64,000 nt of DNA, from assembly GCF_022539505.1 (NCBI RefSeq), contig NC_061514.1, forward strand, positions 247,740,124 to 247,804,123, in the 5' to 3' direction. The translations under genes and the position numbers were made by a program. Under the pieces are notes generated by a model that had not been told where the DNA came from, did no database searches, and saw nothing but the letters and a program-made list of their open reading frames with translations. This stretch comes from Lolium rigidum (taxonomy: Eukaryota; Streptophyta; Magnoliopsida; Poales; Poaceae). Positions 1 through 10,866 of the stretch are shown piece by piece. Every line of letters starts with the position of its first letter. Positions within the stretch are counted from its first letter, which is position 1.

Positions 1-741
1 ATGATGCACTCGCAAGAAATAGTATTTGAAGCAAAAGAGAGCATCAAGAGGCAAATTCAAAACACATTTAAGTCTAACATGCTTCCTATGCATAGGAATC
101 TTGTAAATAAACAAGTTCATGAGGAGCAAAGTAACAAGCATAGGAAGATAAAACAAGTGTAGCATCAAAAATTTCAGCACATAGAGAGGTGTTTTAGTAA
201 CATGAAAATTTCTACAACCATATTTTCCTCTCTCATAATAACTTTCAGTAGCATCATGAGCAAACTCAACAATATAACTATCAAATGAAACATTCTTATC
301 ATGAGTCTCATGCATAAAATTATTACTACTCCCAACATAAGCATAATCAATTTTATTAGTTGTAGTGGGAGCAAATTCAACAAAGTAGCTATCATTATTA
401 TTCTCATCATCAAATATAGGAGGCATATTGTAATCATAATCAAATTCACTCTCCATAGTAGGTGGCACCAAAAGACCACTATCATTATAATCATCATAAA
501 TAGGAGGTAAAGAATCAACAAAGTAAATTTTCTCCTCAATGCTTGGGGGACTAAAAAGATCATGAAAACCAGCTTCCCCAAGCTTAGAACTTTCTATATT
601 ATTGTCAACAATGGTGTTCAAAGCGTTCATACTAATATTACTACCAGCATGCAAAGAAGATTTCATAGGTTTTTTAATTTTCGCATCAAACAATCCATGT
701 TTTAAATCAGGAAATAGAATAAGAAGCTCACTCTTGTACAT
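1..741 (-). CDS. Retroelement ORF of unknown function (247 codons, stop codon just outside window)
   Basis: ATG at 741-739 (MYKSELLILFPD...) opens 247 sense codons without a break to base 1. The last residues (FLRVHH) are those that directly precede the stop in the sister copy at 43758-44492, so the ORF is almost certainly complete and lacks only its stop here. The N-terminal two thirds are acidic and rich in Asn, Tyr and Pro (several DxLPP/YxxP-like stretches). The C-terminal part has a basic Cys-containing patch (RGKYGCRN) followed by a strongly hydrophobic stretch of about 25 residues (around residues 183-210) that could be membrane-inserted. It occupies the gag position directly after the primer site, but I see no zinc knuckle, protease or polymerase motif. 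An env-like or replacement structural protein is possible; function is unknown. Confidence 0.75.
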   Translation of the reverse strand, partial: MYKSELLILFPDLKHGLFDAKIKKPMKSSLHAGSNISMNALNTIVDNNIESSKLGEAGFHDLFSPPSIEEKIYFVDSLPPIYDDYNDSGLLVPPTMESEFDYDYNMPPIFDDENNNDSYFVEFAPTTTNKIDYAYVGSSNNFMHETHDKNVSFDSYIVEFAHDATESYYERGKYGCRNFHVTKTPLYVLKFLMLHLFYLPMLVTLLLMNLFIYKIPMHRKHVRLKCVLNLPLDALFCFKYYFLRVHH

Positions 742-877
742 TATGCCAAACTAGTGTAAACAAGAAACAACAAGATGCAATTGCAGGATCTAAAGGAAAT
801 AGCTTCGAGCACACACACGACGGCGCCGAGAAAAATACTTTACCCGAGACCGTAGTATGAGAGCCTTTTACCTTTCC

Positions 878-894
878 TCCCCGGCAACGGCGCC
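878..894 (-). promoter_or_regulatory. Primer-binding site of element A
   Basis: On the minus strand this reads GGCGCCGTTGCCGGGGA, the tRNA-Asp-type primer site common in grass Gypsy elements, close behind the 5' LTR. The expected TG just before GGCGCC reads CTC here because of a CAG/CGAG difference from the other copies. Confidence 0.75.
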
Positions 895-906
895 GAGAAA
901 AGTGCT

Positions 907-2660
907 TGATGTCTACGTTCCCCCTCCTTTCCTGTAGACAGTGTTGGGCCTCCAAGAGCGAGAGGTTTGTAGAACAGCAGCAAGTTTCCCTTAAGTGGAT
1001 ACCCAAGGTTTATCGAACTCGGGGAGGAAGAGGTCAAAGATATCCCTCTCATGCAACCCTGCAACCACAAAGCAAGAAGTCTCTTGTGTCCCCAACACAC
1101 CTAATAGGTGCACTAGTTCGGCGAAGAGATAGTGAAATACAGGTGGTATAAATAAGTATGAGCAAGTAGCAACGGTGCCGAGAAAAGTGCTTGGCGTGTA
1201 GTTGATGGTGGTGGTATTGCAGCGATAGTAACGCATGATAAAACGAGTAACAAGCGGTAGTAACTCAGCGGTAGTAACGCAGCGGTAGTAAACAAGCGGT
1301 AGTAACTCAGCGGTATTTAGGAACAAGGCCTAGGGATTACACTTTCACTAGTGGACACTCTCAACATTGATCACATAACGAGAATAGATAAATGCATACT
1401 CTACACTTTTGTTGGATGATGAACACATTGCGTAGGATTACACGAACCCTCAATGCCGGAGTTAACAAGCTCCACAATAATGCTCATGTTTAAGTAACCT
1501 TTAGTGTAAGATAGATCAACGCTACTAAACCAAGTACTAGCATAGCATGCACACCTGTCACCTTCATGCATATGTAGGAGGAATAGATCACATCAATATT
1601 ATCATAGCAATAGTTAACTCCATAATCTACAAGAGATCATGATCATAGCATAAACCAAGTACTAACACGGTGCACGCACTTGTCACCTTTACACACGTGC
1701 GGGAGGAATAAACTACTTTAATAACAAATCACTAGAGTAGCACATGGATAAATTGTGATACAACATGCTGCAATCTTAAAGAGATATAAATAAGCACCTC
1801 ACTATGCCATTCAACGAGTGAATAAGTATTCTGTGAAATCTAGCCTAAGAGACCCACACGGTGCACACACTTGTCACCTTTACACACGTGGGACGAGGAG
1901 TCTCCGGAGATCACATAAGTAAAACTCACTTGACTAGCATAATGACATCTAGATTACAAGCATCATCATATGAATCTCAATCATGTAAGGCAGCTCATGA
2001 GATTATTGTATTGAAGCACATAGGAGAGAGATGAACCACATAGCTACCGGTACAGCCCCGAACCTCGATGGAGAACTACTCCCTCCTCATGGGAGCAGCA
2101 GCGGTGATGAAGATGGCGGTGGAGATGGCAGCGGTGTCGATGGAGAAGCCTTCCGGGGGCACTTCCCCGCTCCGGCAGGGTGCCGGAACAGAGATCCTGT
2201 CCCCGGATCTTGGCTTCGCGATGGCGGCGGCTGCGGAAGGTTTACGTGGGTTTCGTCAATTGGTATCGGGTTTTCTGGTCCGGGGGCTTTATATAGGCGA
2301 AGAGGCGGCGCCGGGGGTCGAAGGGCTGGCCAAACCCTAGGGGGCGCGGGCCCCCCTAGGCCGCGCCGGGGCATGGTGTGGTGGGCTCGTGCCCCCCTCT
2401 CGGTCCCTCTCGTGTGTTCGGATGCTTCCGGGGATTCTAAGATCTTTGGCGTTGATTTCGTCCGATTCCGAGAATATTTCGTTACTAGGATTTCTGAAAC
2501 CAAAAACAGCAGAAAACGAGAAGCGGCACTTCGGCATCTTGTTAATAGGTTAGTTCCAGAAAATGCACGAATATGACATAAAGTGTGCATAAAACATGTA
2601 GATAACATCAATAATGTGGCATGGAACACAAGAAATTATCGATACGTTGGAGACGTATCA
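907..2660 (-). repeat. LTR of element A (5' LTR)
   Basis: On the minus strand it starts TGATACGTCTCC and ends GTAGACATCA, thus TG...CA, 1754 bp. It aligns along its length with the LTRs at 39591-41294 and 44662-46363. A TATA box (CTATATAA on the minus strand, about 2289-2296) lies in the GC-rich third near the 5' side, marking the U3/R promoter. Positions about 1215-1318 hold a short expansion of a GCGGTAGTAAC-like motif that is shorter in the other copies. Confidence 0.88.
2289..2296 (-). promoter_or_regulatory. TATA box of LTR A
   Basis: Minus-strand CTATATAA in a GC-rich context. The equivalent bases in related LTRs are 45989-45996 (intact), 40921-40928 (TATACA on the plus strand, weakened), 13401-13407 and 18688-18694 (intact). 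Conservation of position across families supports it as the LTR core promoter. Confidence 0.6.
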
Positions 2661-3300
2661 AAAACCTCGACAAATTCTGCCTCAAGTTGAACCCGCCAAA
2701 ATGTTCCTTTGGTGTTCCCGCGGGAGAACTCCTCGGGTTCTTGGTATCAGCGAGAGGGATCGAGGCTAACCCAGAAAAAATTCAAGCCATCGTAACAATG
2801 AGGAAGCCAACCAAGCTCAAAGAAATACAACGACTAAGCCGGACGAGTCGCGACTTTGAGTAGATTCGTCGCCAGTGCTGGGAGAAAAAGCGTTGCCGTT
2901 TTACGCGTTGATCAAGCAAGGGGAGAAGTTCGAGTGGAACGAAGAAGCGGACATGGCTTTTGAAGACCTCAAGCGCACAATCTCGACACCCCCGATACTG
3001 GTGGCTCCAAAGGACAAAGAACCTCTCTTACTGTATATCGCGACTACACCTCAAGTGGTTAGCATGGTCCTTGTGGTAGAAAGAGAAGAAGAAGGCAAAA
3101 TCCATGGAGTTCAGCGGCCGGTATACTTCATCAGTGAAGTTTTATCACCATCAAAGCAACGCTACCCACATTATCAGAAGTTAGCATATGGCGTATTCAC
3201 AATAGAAAAAAAGTTGCGACACTATTTTTCGGCACATCCGATAGTAGTGGTCAACGAAGCACCTCTTTCCAACATCCTGAACAATCCAGAAGCTACATGA
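2661..3300 (+). pseudogene. Gypsy pol fragment: RT thumb and first RNase H domain
   Basis: From 2661 the frame reads the RT C-terminal signature (KLNPPKCSFGVPAGELLGFL, then RGIEANPEKI), which in Gypsy elements follows the catalytic YVDD box. Element A has inserted between that box and this segment. The frame is lost near 2850-2875 and resumes at 2875 (EKALPFYALIK) through the RNase H region (PILVAPKDKEPLLLY, YFISEVLSPSKQRYPHYQKL). It ends at a TGA (3298-3300). The following bases continue in another frame. Clearly a dead gene. Confidence 0.85.
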
Positions 3301-4464
3301 CGTGTCTCCCAGTGGGGGAATAGAGCTTTCTCCTCGGGACATCACTTATGAAAAAAGAAAAGCAATAAAGTCGCAGATCTCGCCGGACTTCATGGCGAGT
3401 GGATGGAGCTGCAAAACACGGGATCTCACGATTTATCGAGTACTTGGACCATGAACTTCGACGGGTCCAAAAGATTGGAGGGAGCTGGAGAAGGCGTTGT
3501 ACTCGTATCACCTCAAGGCGACAAAATGAAGTACATACTGCGGATGACGTTCCTTAACGCGTCCAACAACGAAGCGGAATATGAAGCACTTATACATGGG
3601 ATGAAGATGGCAAAGGCATGTGGTGCCACTCGCCTTAAAATCTTTGGCAACTCCCAGTTGGTAGCTCAACAGGTGATGAACAAGTGTGACGCAGTCAACG
3701 ACAACATGATTGCATACAAGGAAGTCTACAATGAACTCGAAAAACTCTTTGACGGTTGCGAAGTTAACCATATCAGCAGACTCAGCAACGATGAAGCCGA
3801 CGTTTTAGCAAATATCGGGTCGCAGTGCCTGCCGATACCACCTGGCGTATTTTGGGAAGAGATAAGTGAGAGGTCCACCAAGCCGAAGAAAATACCGAAG
3901 CAGCCGAAGAAACATGAGAAATCCAAGAAAGACTCGGGGGCTCCAGCAAATCCCGAAGCAAACGCATCGGAAGATGAGGAGGAACCACATGAAGTTATGA
4001 TGATACAAGTTCCTTGGATGCAGGTTTACGTGGCATATATCATGAGGAAAGAAATACCCGAAGATCCAGTTGAGGCAAGACGGGTCATCCGACGATCTAA
4101 AGCCTTTACTTTGGTCAAGGGAGAGTTGTACAAACGAAGTATATCTAGAGTATTGCAAAGATGCGTCACACCCGAAGAAGGAAGAGTTATACTGAAGGAT
4201 GTACACGAGGGAATATGCGGCTACCATGTAAGCAGTCGAGCAATAGCAGCCAAAGTCTTCAGGGCAGGTTTTTATTGGTTGACAGCAATAGAAGATGCAA
4301 AAAAACATAGTACGCACCTGCGATGCGTGCCAAAGGTTTGCGGCAAAACCTCATTCCCCGGCAGCAGAGTTGATGCCAATACCACTGGCTTGGCCCTTCG
4401 CACAATAGGGTCTCGACATGGTGGGGAAGCTACACAAGGCCGGCGAATGCAACATCGGTGGTGA
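3301..4464 (+). pseudogene. Gypsy pol fragment: second RNase H and integrase N-terminal zinc domain
   Basis: From 3403 the frame is open for 353 codons. The second RNase H reads WTMNFDGSK, NNEAEYEAL and NDEADVLANIG, so three of the acidic catalytic positions are present. The fourth, normally G-D-S, reads GNSQLV, an Asp-to-Asn change expected to inactivate it. A lysine/proline-rich linker follows (about residues 165-200). Then comes the integrase HHCC region (VHEGICGYHVSSRAIAAKVF), whose second half is scrambled by a frameshift near 4310, so the CxxC pair is lost. The tail up to 4464 is out of frame relative to integrase. Confidence 0.82.
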
Positions 4465-5174
4465 GCTTTATCAAAGGCATAGTCTTTCGATTCTGTGTCC
4501 CTAACAACATAGTTACAGACAACGACAGCAATTTTACATCCAAAGAATTCAAGGCATACTGTGCAGAGGTAGGCATCAAATTGCACTTTGCATCGGTGGC
4601 GCACCCGCAAACCAATGGCCAAGTCGAAAAAGCGAACAACATCATTTGCAATGGTATCAAGAAACGACTGTTAACACCATTAGAGAAAGCTAGACACACT
4701 TGGCAAGATGAGTTGCCTAGCGTGCTATGGAGCATACAGACAACACCCAACACAGTGACGCAAGAAATCCCGTTCTTCTTGGTCCATAGAGCTGAGGCGG
4801 TACTCCCGATAGAAATAGAACATAATTTTACGAGAGTGGCGGAGTATGATGAAGAAACCTCGAGAAAGGTGCTGGAAGATGATATCGATGCACTCAACGA
4901 AGCTAGAGACGAGGTTTTATCGAGAGTCACCACGTACCAACAGAACCTGAAAAATTACCACAGTCGACGTTTGCAACCAAGGTCCTTTCAAGTTGGCGAC
5001 TTGGTTTTTCGGCTCACTCATGACAGTCATGAAAAATTTGAATCTCCTTGGATAGGACCATACATCGTTACGAAAGTGATTCCAGGAGGAGCATACAGGT
5101 TGAAGGACAAGAAGACAGGGAAGGAAGAACCAAACCCCTGGAACGTGGCACAGCTCCGACATTTTTATGCATAG
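4458..5174 (+). pseudogene. Gypsy integrase catalytic core (3' part) and C-terminal domain
   Basis: Frame open for 238 codons to TAG at 5172-5174. It contains the second Asp region (NNIVTDNDSNFTS, normally T-D-N-G) and the Glu region (AHPQTNGQVEKANN), followed by the GPY/F-type C-terminal module (WIGPYIVTKVIPGGAYRL) and the usual end NPWNVAQLRHFYA. The segment with the first catalytic Asp, which should precede 4458, is missing: the sequence jumps from a DMVGKLHKA-like stretch (about 4415-4445, other frame) to VVSFIKGIVF. The core therefore lacks one catalytic residue. Confidence 0.85.
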
Positions 5175-5603
5175 AAGCCAAAATATAGTTACATATGTAA
5201 GCACACAATGTACTGAAAAGCTCGCGAGTTTTCAGACGCACTCTTTTCCTTTCAGGGCACCGAGTGGGGTTGAAATGTTTTTAATGAGGTGGGCTCACGA
5301 TGCTGCAATATAGTAAAAATATTGGTGATATATATCTCTTTCTTTGTCAGGCTCGGTGTCTTCAAACCCGCATATTTAACAATATATACTCGGTTCTTAC
5401 AATATATAACTCAGAAATTAGTCGCCTTGGTTCAAACACCTCGTGAATAATAACATACATATGCCCACCGAAACACTCGGGGGCTAGAGAAAAAGAAAAA
5501 AGAAAAACATACTTGCTTTGACTATACATGAGTCTCGCAAATAATGTTTTACACTACAAGTGACCCGCAATATACACTATGTCTTAGCAGCAAAACAAAA
5601 TAC

Positions 5604-6437
5604 CTATAGCAAATCATCTATCGTTACTTTCCCGCCCTCAGAAGGAGCAGCCGCGGCATCCGCATAATGATAGTCATGGAAAAAGACAGCATCAACTCGT
5701 AGAAGTTCTTCAATCATCTTCTCGGCAGTTGGAGTAACTGCATCATTAAGTTTGTCGACATTTCTCCTTCTCTGCTTTAACTTGGAGTAGCAAACGTCGA
5801 TAACCTTGTCCAAGTCTAGTTTTGAGTGGAAAATCTTCAACCAGATCAACGCAAACCTGGCGCCAGCCATCAGCTGGGCCTTCAAAAAATTATGGATCCG
5901 GTCGACGTTCTTGAACTTTTTCATTAACTCAGGAAGAGTCTCAGGCTGAGGGTTCCGAGGAAACATAGCACTATACACCATGGCTAAGGTACTAGTGCAG
6001 AAGTCAAGAAATTCTTGGACCTGGGCAGCACGATCTTGGAATCTTTCAATTCGGCGGGTACGGTCCTCGCTAGCCCAAAATTCACTGTTACTCTGTTTAG
6101 CAAGGCGACGAAGGACTTCAACCCGTGAGTCAACACGTTGGTCTTCAGCAGCAGCATCAATAAAGGAACCTATAAACCAAAGGAAGAAAACAAGACATGA
6201 CAAGGTATACGAGCATTGTCGAGGAAAAAACAAAATGAAGCGCAACATACCCGCCATATCTAGGCTTGTGTCAGTCATCAGGTCAAGCATATAGTTTTCT
6301 CGGGAGGTAGCCTGTAAAGCCTCGGCCACCACAGCTTCTTTCAGTTCGAGGGCCTCCTGAGCCTGTTGGAGAGCAATTTTCTCACGCTCGGAGGATTTGC
6401 AGGACTGATCCATGACAGTAATAGCTTGTTTTTTCAT
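5604..6437 (-). pseudogene. Antisense gene of element B, 3' part (coiled-coil, Grande-type aORF)
   Basis: Minus-strand frame open for 277 codons, ending at TAG next to 5604. It begins with a coiled-coil-like segment (REKIALQQAQEALELKEAVVAEALQ), continues past an AT-rich stretch with the look of a retained intron (about 6190-6250), then a helical domain (DAAAEDQRVDSRVEVLRRLAKQ; FWASEDRTRRIERFQDRAAQVQEFLDFC) and ends YHYADAAAAPSEGGKVTIDDLL. This matches the C-terminal half of proteins annotated in grasses as putative gypsy-type transposon proteins. They are encoded antisense between integrase and 3' LTR; role unknown, possibly nuclear or regulatory. Upstream coding (6440-6640) is broken. Confidence 0.7.
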
Positions 6438-6786
6438 GGCTTGGAGTTGCTGTCGAAGTTCAGCCAGTTCTTGTTAAATCGAGTCAGCACACGAGGAATT
6501 GTCCAAGAAAACATCACCAGATATCCGTTTAGAGCGATATGTGGCAGGAGAAGCAGGGGATGGTCCAGCAGCCTTAGAATAATTATCAAACACGAACTGG
6601 AAGAAAGAAAGGTCGACATCAATTACCAAACAAGGATTCCCCTTTTTTCATTAATAAGTCGAGATATTTACATAGTTGGGGCCCATTACAAAAGCTTACT
6701 CCTAATGAGTCATCAAAGGCAGTCGCAAATCATAAAGATAGCGACAACTAAAAAGAAAAGACGAAGGGATAGGTTGGTCTACTTGA

Positions 6787-7616
6787 CCTCCGGCTTGGCA
6801 ATGCTTGGGAGATGCGACGAGGTTTGTGCCCCATGAAGGCGAGGATTTTCTTCGAGTGAGGCTTCGCAGCCTTCACCAAAGTCTTCCATTTCTCCTTGTT
6901 CATTCCTTTGGAGTCGCCAACCTTTGCCCAGTCGACATCTTGGTGGCTGCCGGCAACCATAGCAATGGTTCCTTCGACTCCGACCTTCAAATTCTCCTAT
7001 CGATAAGCCAACGCAAGATCTTCCTGGGGAAGGAAGCGCCTGACAAGCTCGGAGAAAATTTGCGGTTGCGTACGCTGGGGAAGAAATGGGGGAAGAGGCG
7101 CGTGAACGCAGCCCGCGCATCGGAAATATTGGTGCGCGCCAGATCCCCGTGCAGCTCGAGGATCGAGAGGGTGTTGAGAAGACGATCCTCCTCGGCTTCA
7201 TGCAAGGTGAAATCTTCACCCATTTTTCCTGCTGGAACAAAATGCGAGAGAACCGATCCCAGAAGAAGCTTGAAAGATAAGAGGAAAAACTTACTAACAA
7301 ACCGCCGGTTCTGGGTCTCTAGGCGACCTATGATGGCATTCTCACACGCAATCTGCTGAGTGATCTTGTCGCTCAGAGCATTTTCAGCATGTTGGAGCTT
7401 GTTGCGAAGATCTTCCACAGAAGCAGCATCTTGCTCAGCCTTCTCGCGAGCTTTTTCGCTTTGCTCAAGCTTAATAGCCGAAGCATCATCGCGTTGTTTA
7501 GCTTTGTCAAGGGCCTCTGAAAGGAAGGTCAGAATGCGAGAATCCGATGTCAGAACACAGAAAAGGCTCGCCGAGATAAATGGATTACTAAGAGTATAGT
7601 GAGACTTACCTCTCAA
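6787..7616 (-). pseudogene. Antisense gene of element B, middle part
   Basis: Two exon-like blocks on the minus strand. 7616 to about 7290 encodes a coiled coil (EALDKAKQRDDASAIKLEQSEKAREKAEQDAASVEDLRNKLQHAENALSD in the translation), and 7290 to 6987 encodes GEDFTLHEAEEDRLLNTL. The next block (about 6990-6787) encodes a basic end with MAMVAGS-like and KEKWKTLVKAAKPHSKKILAF motifs and a terminal KPEVK. The AT-rich piece between blocks looks like an intron. Frames do not join cleanly near 6985-7000. Same family as the neighbouring blocks. Confidence 0.6.
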
Positions 7617-8086
7617 ATCTTCGGGTCACGTCACGAAACCCAATAAATTGGGTGCCAAGTTTGATGAGATGCTTCATCAAAGGCTGTAAAGGAATTATTG
7701 GGAAACAAGTTCAGCAGAGGAAAAACTCGACAAACGATCAAAGATAGCTAGACTGGTAGAACAAAATAACGAATCAAGAAGGAAGAACTTACATCATTCA
7801 AGGAAGGAGTCAAGGAACCCCCATCAACAATCTCATGGCTCTCGCCAGCCCCAGTCCTTGCTCTCTTCGGCGAAGGGGCTCGGGGCTGGTTGTAGGAGTC
7901 GATGTTTCCACGTTTTGTTGAGGGGGAGGCGAAGACTCCTCGGCAGCGCGGCGTGCTTCAGAGAGAACCACGGTATTTGATGTGCTCGTGGGAGCCGTGA
8001 CATGAACCGCGGGTTATTCGTCATCTTCTTCGCCACTGTCAACATAGAAACATGAGTAGGTCGAGCAAACAAGAGTTGTGCAAAAA

Positions 8087-8791
8087 TTAACAACAAAGAA
8101 ACAAAGGGTTGAAGGTACCCTCTTCTTCGGGTGACATTTCTTCGACAGTTGGCTCAATGGGTTTGGAGCTGCCGAAATCTTCGACTTCACCCCTCTTCCT
8201 TTTGTTCCTTGGAGAAACAGCGAGAGGAGGAGAGTCGGTGCGGCCGGATTCAAAAGCTTCTGATTCGGTTTCTTTTTCAGAGGAAGCCGCGGATTTGTGA
8301 GATCCTGCTTCTTCACTCTCAGGACGAGAGGATTCTTGCGACTCGTCAATAACGACGGTTCGCTCATCCACCTCTCCACCTTCAGGGAGGGGAGGAAGAG
8401 AAGATAGAAATTGATCGTTCTGTCGGATGAAAAAACAACACCAAGGTAAAAAATAAGGATATATGAAAGCAGTCGAAAAATAGCAGTACAACTCGAGAGA
8501 GAAGCTACTTAGTTCAGGAAGGGCGTGGCTGCCACTGTATGGCTCCATGCGACAAGAGGTTGGAACCTCCAGTTTCTTGCTCAGCGAAGAAAAGCGTCGA
8601 ATAATCCTCTCCAAGTCCTTCACGGAAAGGTCCTTGGACACGCGATTAACATCTTCCTCGCGAGCATACATCCAGAGGGGGTTTTTGGGAGCCTGTAGAG
8701 GCTGCACCCTGATCCTAAGGAAATAAGCAGTGATTTGAACACCCGACAGTTCTTCTCCATTGGTGTTCTGGAGTTGGTGGATGCGCTTCAT
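8087..8791 (-). pseudogene. Antisense gene of element B, charged middle exon
   Basis: Minus-strand frame of 234 codons. It starts with QNTNGEELSGVQITAYFLRIRVQPLQA, then a helical region, then a Ser/Glu/Lys-rich linker (EERTVVIDESQESSRPESEE; SPRNKRKRGEVEDFGSSKP, a likely nuclear localisation signal KRKR). The arrangement matches the region that follows the conserved N-terminal domain in grass gypsy-associated antisense proteins. An AT-rich insert at about 8430-8500 may be an intron. Confidence 0.65.
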
Positions 8792-9480
8792 GAGAGCGTT
8801 TGTGGCTGTTTTTCTTCGGCGGATGCCTCGGCGTCCCAGGATCGGCGCCTGAGGATTTTTGCGGCACCATCAAAGGGAGTGATGTCGTACTCCTGGTTGC
8901 CGACGTATTCTTCTTGGATGTACAGCCTCTTCCCGCGCCACCCTTGGACGGAGTCGGGGAGTTTGACGTCGAAGTAATCAATGTCGGGTCGAACGCAGAT
9001 GCAAACGCCGCCCACATTATAGACGACGTTGCGAGAATTGTTCCGCCGGAGATAGAAAATGCGCTTCCACAGACCCCAGTGAGGATGGGTCCCGAGTAAG
9101 CACTCGCACATGGTGATAAAAATCGAGATGTGGAGGATAGAGTTAAGGGTCAGCTGATGTAGCTGAACCCCGTAAACAAAGAGAAGTCCACGGAGAAACT
9201 CGTGGATGGGGGTGGAAGGGCCACGAATGAGGTGGTCGATGAAAGTTACCCGGAATCCAATCGGAGGGTTCGGGAAGCTTTCGTCGCCAGGAAAGATCAG
9301 CGACTCCTTGTTCTTCGTCAGGCCCAGCTTCTTGAGGGTCTTCTGGTCCTGGTTGGAGATTTTGGATCTCTCCCACCAGAGATCTCCATCTTCTCAACTG
9401 ACGCGTTTGTCCCTGGAGCGGTGTGCTTGGTGAGCTTTGTGCGCGGTGGCATCAAGGCAAGCGTTGGGGGAGAATGGAGA
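8780..9480 (-). pseudogene. Antisense gene of element B, N-terminal domain (putative gypsy-type transposon family)
   Basis: In the minus-strand frame ending at 8788 (read from about 9160) the sequence shows LTLNSILHISIFITMCECLLG, then PHWGLWKRIFYLRR and VGGVCICVRPDIDYFDVKLPDSVQGWRGK. This is the conserved block of the grass family known to me as putative gypsy-type transposon (PF04195, named from memory). Upstream, 9160-9480, other frames contribute the N-terminus, so at least one frameshift interrupts it. The gene points towards integrase, opposite to element B. Confidence 0.72.
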
Positions 9481-10866
9481 TGAGTGGAAGCATGAGGAGC
9501 TTGGGGACGGCAATGGCGATTTTGGAGGGAGAAGGAAAAGGTGAGCGGCGCAGCGAAGGGGAAGAATGAGGACGAAGGAGAAGATTTATAGCAAGTAATC
9601 GATCTGTCGCGCCGTTGGATGTAAAGGAAATGAATCTGACGCCCTACACGTGTTGGTAGGGGTATAATCGTCTTTTCACTGCGAAGTTACTGGACAAGCG
9701 TTACAGCGCGCGTGCCGGAAATTGCGGAGGACGTGTGTCCCCCACTTGCGCAAAGTGTCAACGGCGCAGGTTTTTGGACCCACAGATCAGAGAAATGAAT
9801 TCGCGCCTTTCCAATGTGAAGGTCGTGGCCATCGTCAACACTGACGTCGCCATAGGAAAATTGCGACTGGCTTTCTTTAAAAATAGCGACAAGAAAAATG
9901 TCGATGGTCCAAATAAGATAACTTCGAGAGCCTCTGATAAGAGTATTTGTCCAAATGCTCGGGGGCTACTCTTATTAGAAGTATTATTTTTTCTGATAAG
10001 AGTATAATGTGAAGAACAGAAATATAGGGTTTTTCGAAGAAGATGAAAGTTGAGCCTACAACCAAGTGTAAATACTTGACTATAGCCTCGGGGGCTACTC
10101 CCATCGGGAGCGCTGGTCGCGTACCCAATAAAATGAAAAAGATGGGAAGCTGACAATATAGTGACAAGGCAGCAAAAAGGTGAGCCTACAACCAAGTACA
10201 AGCACTTGGCTGTAGCCTCGGGGGCTACTCCCATCGGGAGCGCTGGTCGTGCACCCGATGAAATATGAGGTAACTTTGTACATTTTCGAGTTAAAACATA
10301 ACTCTTCATGTACTCCCATCGGGATATCAAGATAGTAAGTCAATATATGACTCGAGTAAATATGCCATTCCAGCAGCCGGAAAAGGCACTCGACAAAATA
10401 TTCTCAGAGCGCGTCCACCGCGAAAATATCTCTGAATGCCGTAATATTTTACGAAGGTAAGTCCCCGGGATCCGTACTGTGTGGCGTGGTATCGCACCTG
10501 AATGCGCTCTGCTACTTTTTTCCGTATCAACAGATGCAAAGAAAAATCCTAATGGACGCATTAGGTACCCGATAAAACATGACTGGAATTCGGATCATGG
10601 TAAGACCTTAAGCGGCACATGTCGAATTACGCCAGTATACCGGGGTCGAGTCCAGGGACTTGACCTTGAAGTAGGTTCTTGCGGGATTGCCACGAGAGCA
10701 GTTAGCTGGTACCTGATCCGTCAGATGAACCAACCCCATTTACCATTATCCCACAATATATGACTATTTATGAAAATTGTTTAGCGAACTCGAAGAAATG
10801 GAGTGTTAATTATGATGATGGATATTTTACTTGATTCTACGATTTCAGCAAAATCTCGGGGGCTAC
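9481..10866 (+). repeat. 3' non-coding region of element B with repeated polypurine-like motifs
   Basis: No coding signal. A unit of roughly 120-140 bp is directly repeated at about 10045-10130 and 10170-10260; each copy holds GTGAGCCTACAACCAAG, then GCCTCGGGGGCTACTCCCAT. The motif CTCGGGGGCTA also occurs at about 9958 and at 10855, where it directly precedes the LTR and is the working polypurine tract, and once at about 5477 just after integrase. Confidence 0.7.
10853..10866 (+). promoter_or_regulatory. Polypurine tract of element B
   Basis: The bases just before the LTR read ATCTCGGGGGCTAC, the G-rich priming tract seen in many grass Tat-lineage elements. Confidence 0.7.

Larger units (their letters stand above)
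1..2660 (-). mobile_element. Element A: non-autonomous LTR retrotransposon, 5' half (cut by window edge)
   Basis: Read on the minus strand the order is LTR (2660 to 907), primer-binding site (894-878), then an ORF that runs to base 1. The same arrangement is complete in element L at 39591-46363, so only the 3' non-coding part and 3' LTR lie outside the window. No reverse transcriptase or integrase is present between the primer site and the ORF, and element L shows none in the rest either, so the family must be mobilised by partners. It interrupts the RT gene of element B; the five bases to its right are AAAAC. The style recalls Athila-lineage families of Triticeae/Poeae, but I cannot verify the family name. 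Confidence 0.85.

Noticed and set aside
174..581. Hydrophobic 135-codon minus-strand frame overlapping the element A ORF (also 43934-44332)
   Set aside because: Alternate register of the real ORF, whose frame is open from 741 to 1; Leu/Ile/Met richness is a by-product of its Asn/Asp codons.
1..741. Calling the ORF a retroviral-type envelope gene
   Set aside because: It has a hydrophobic segment, but no signal peptide, cleavage site or fusion-like pattern, and it lies in the gag position rather than after pol.
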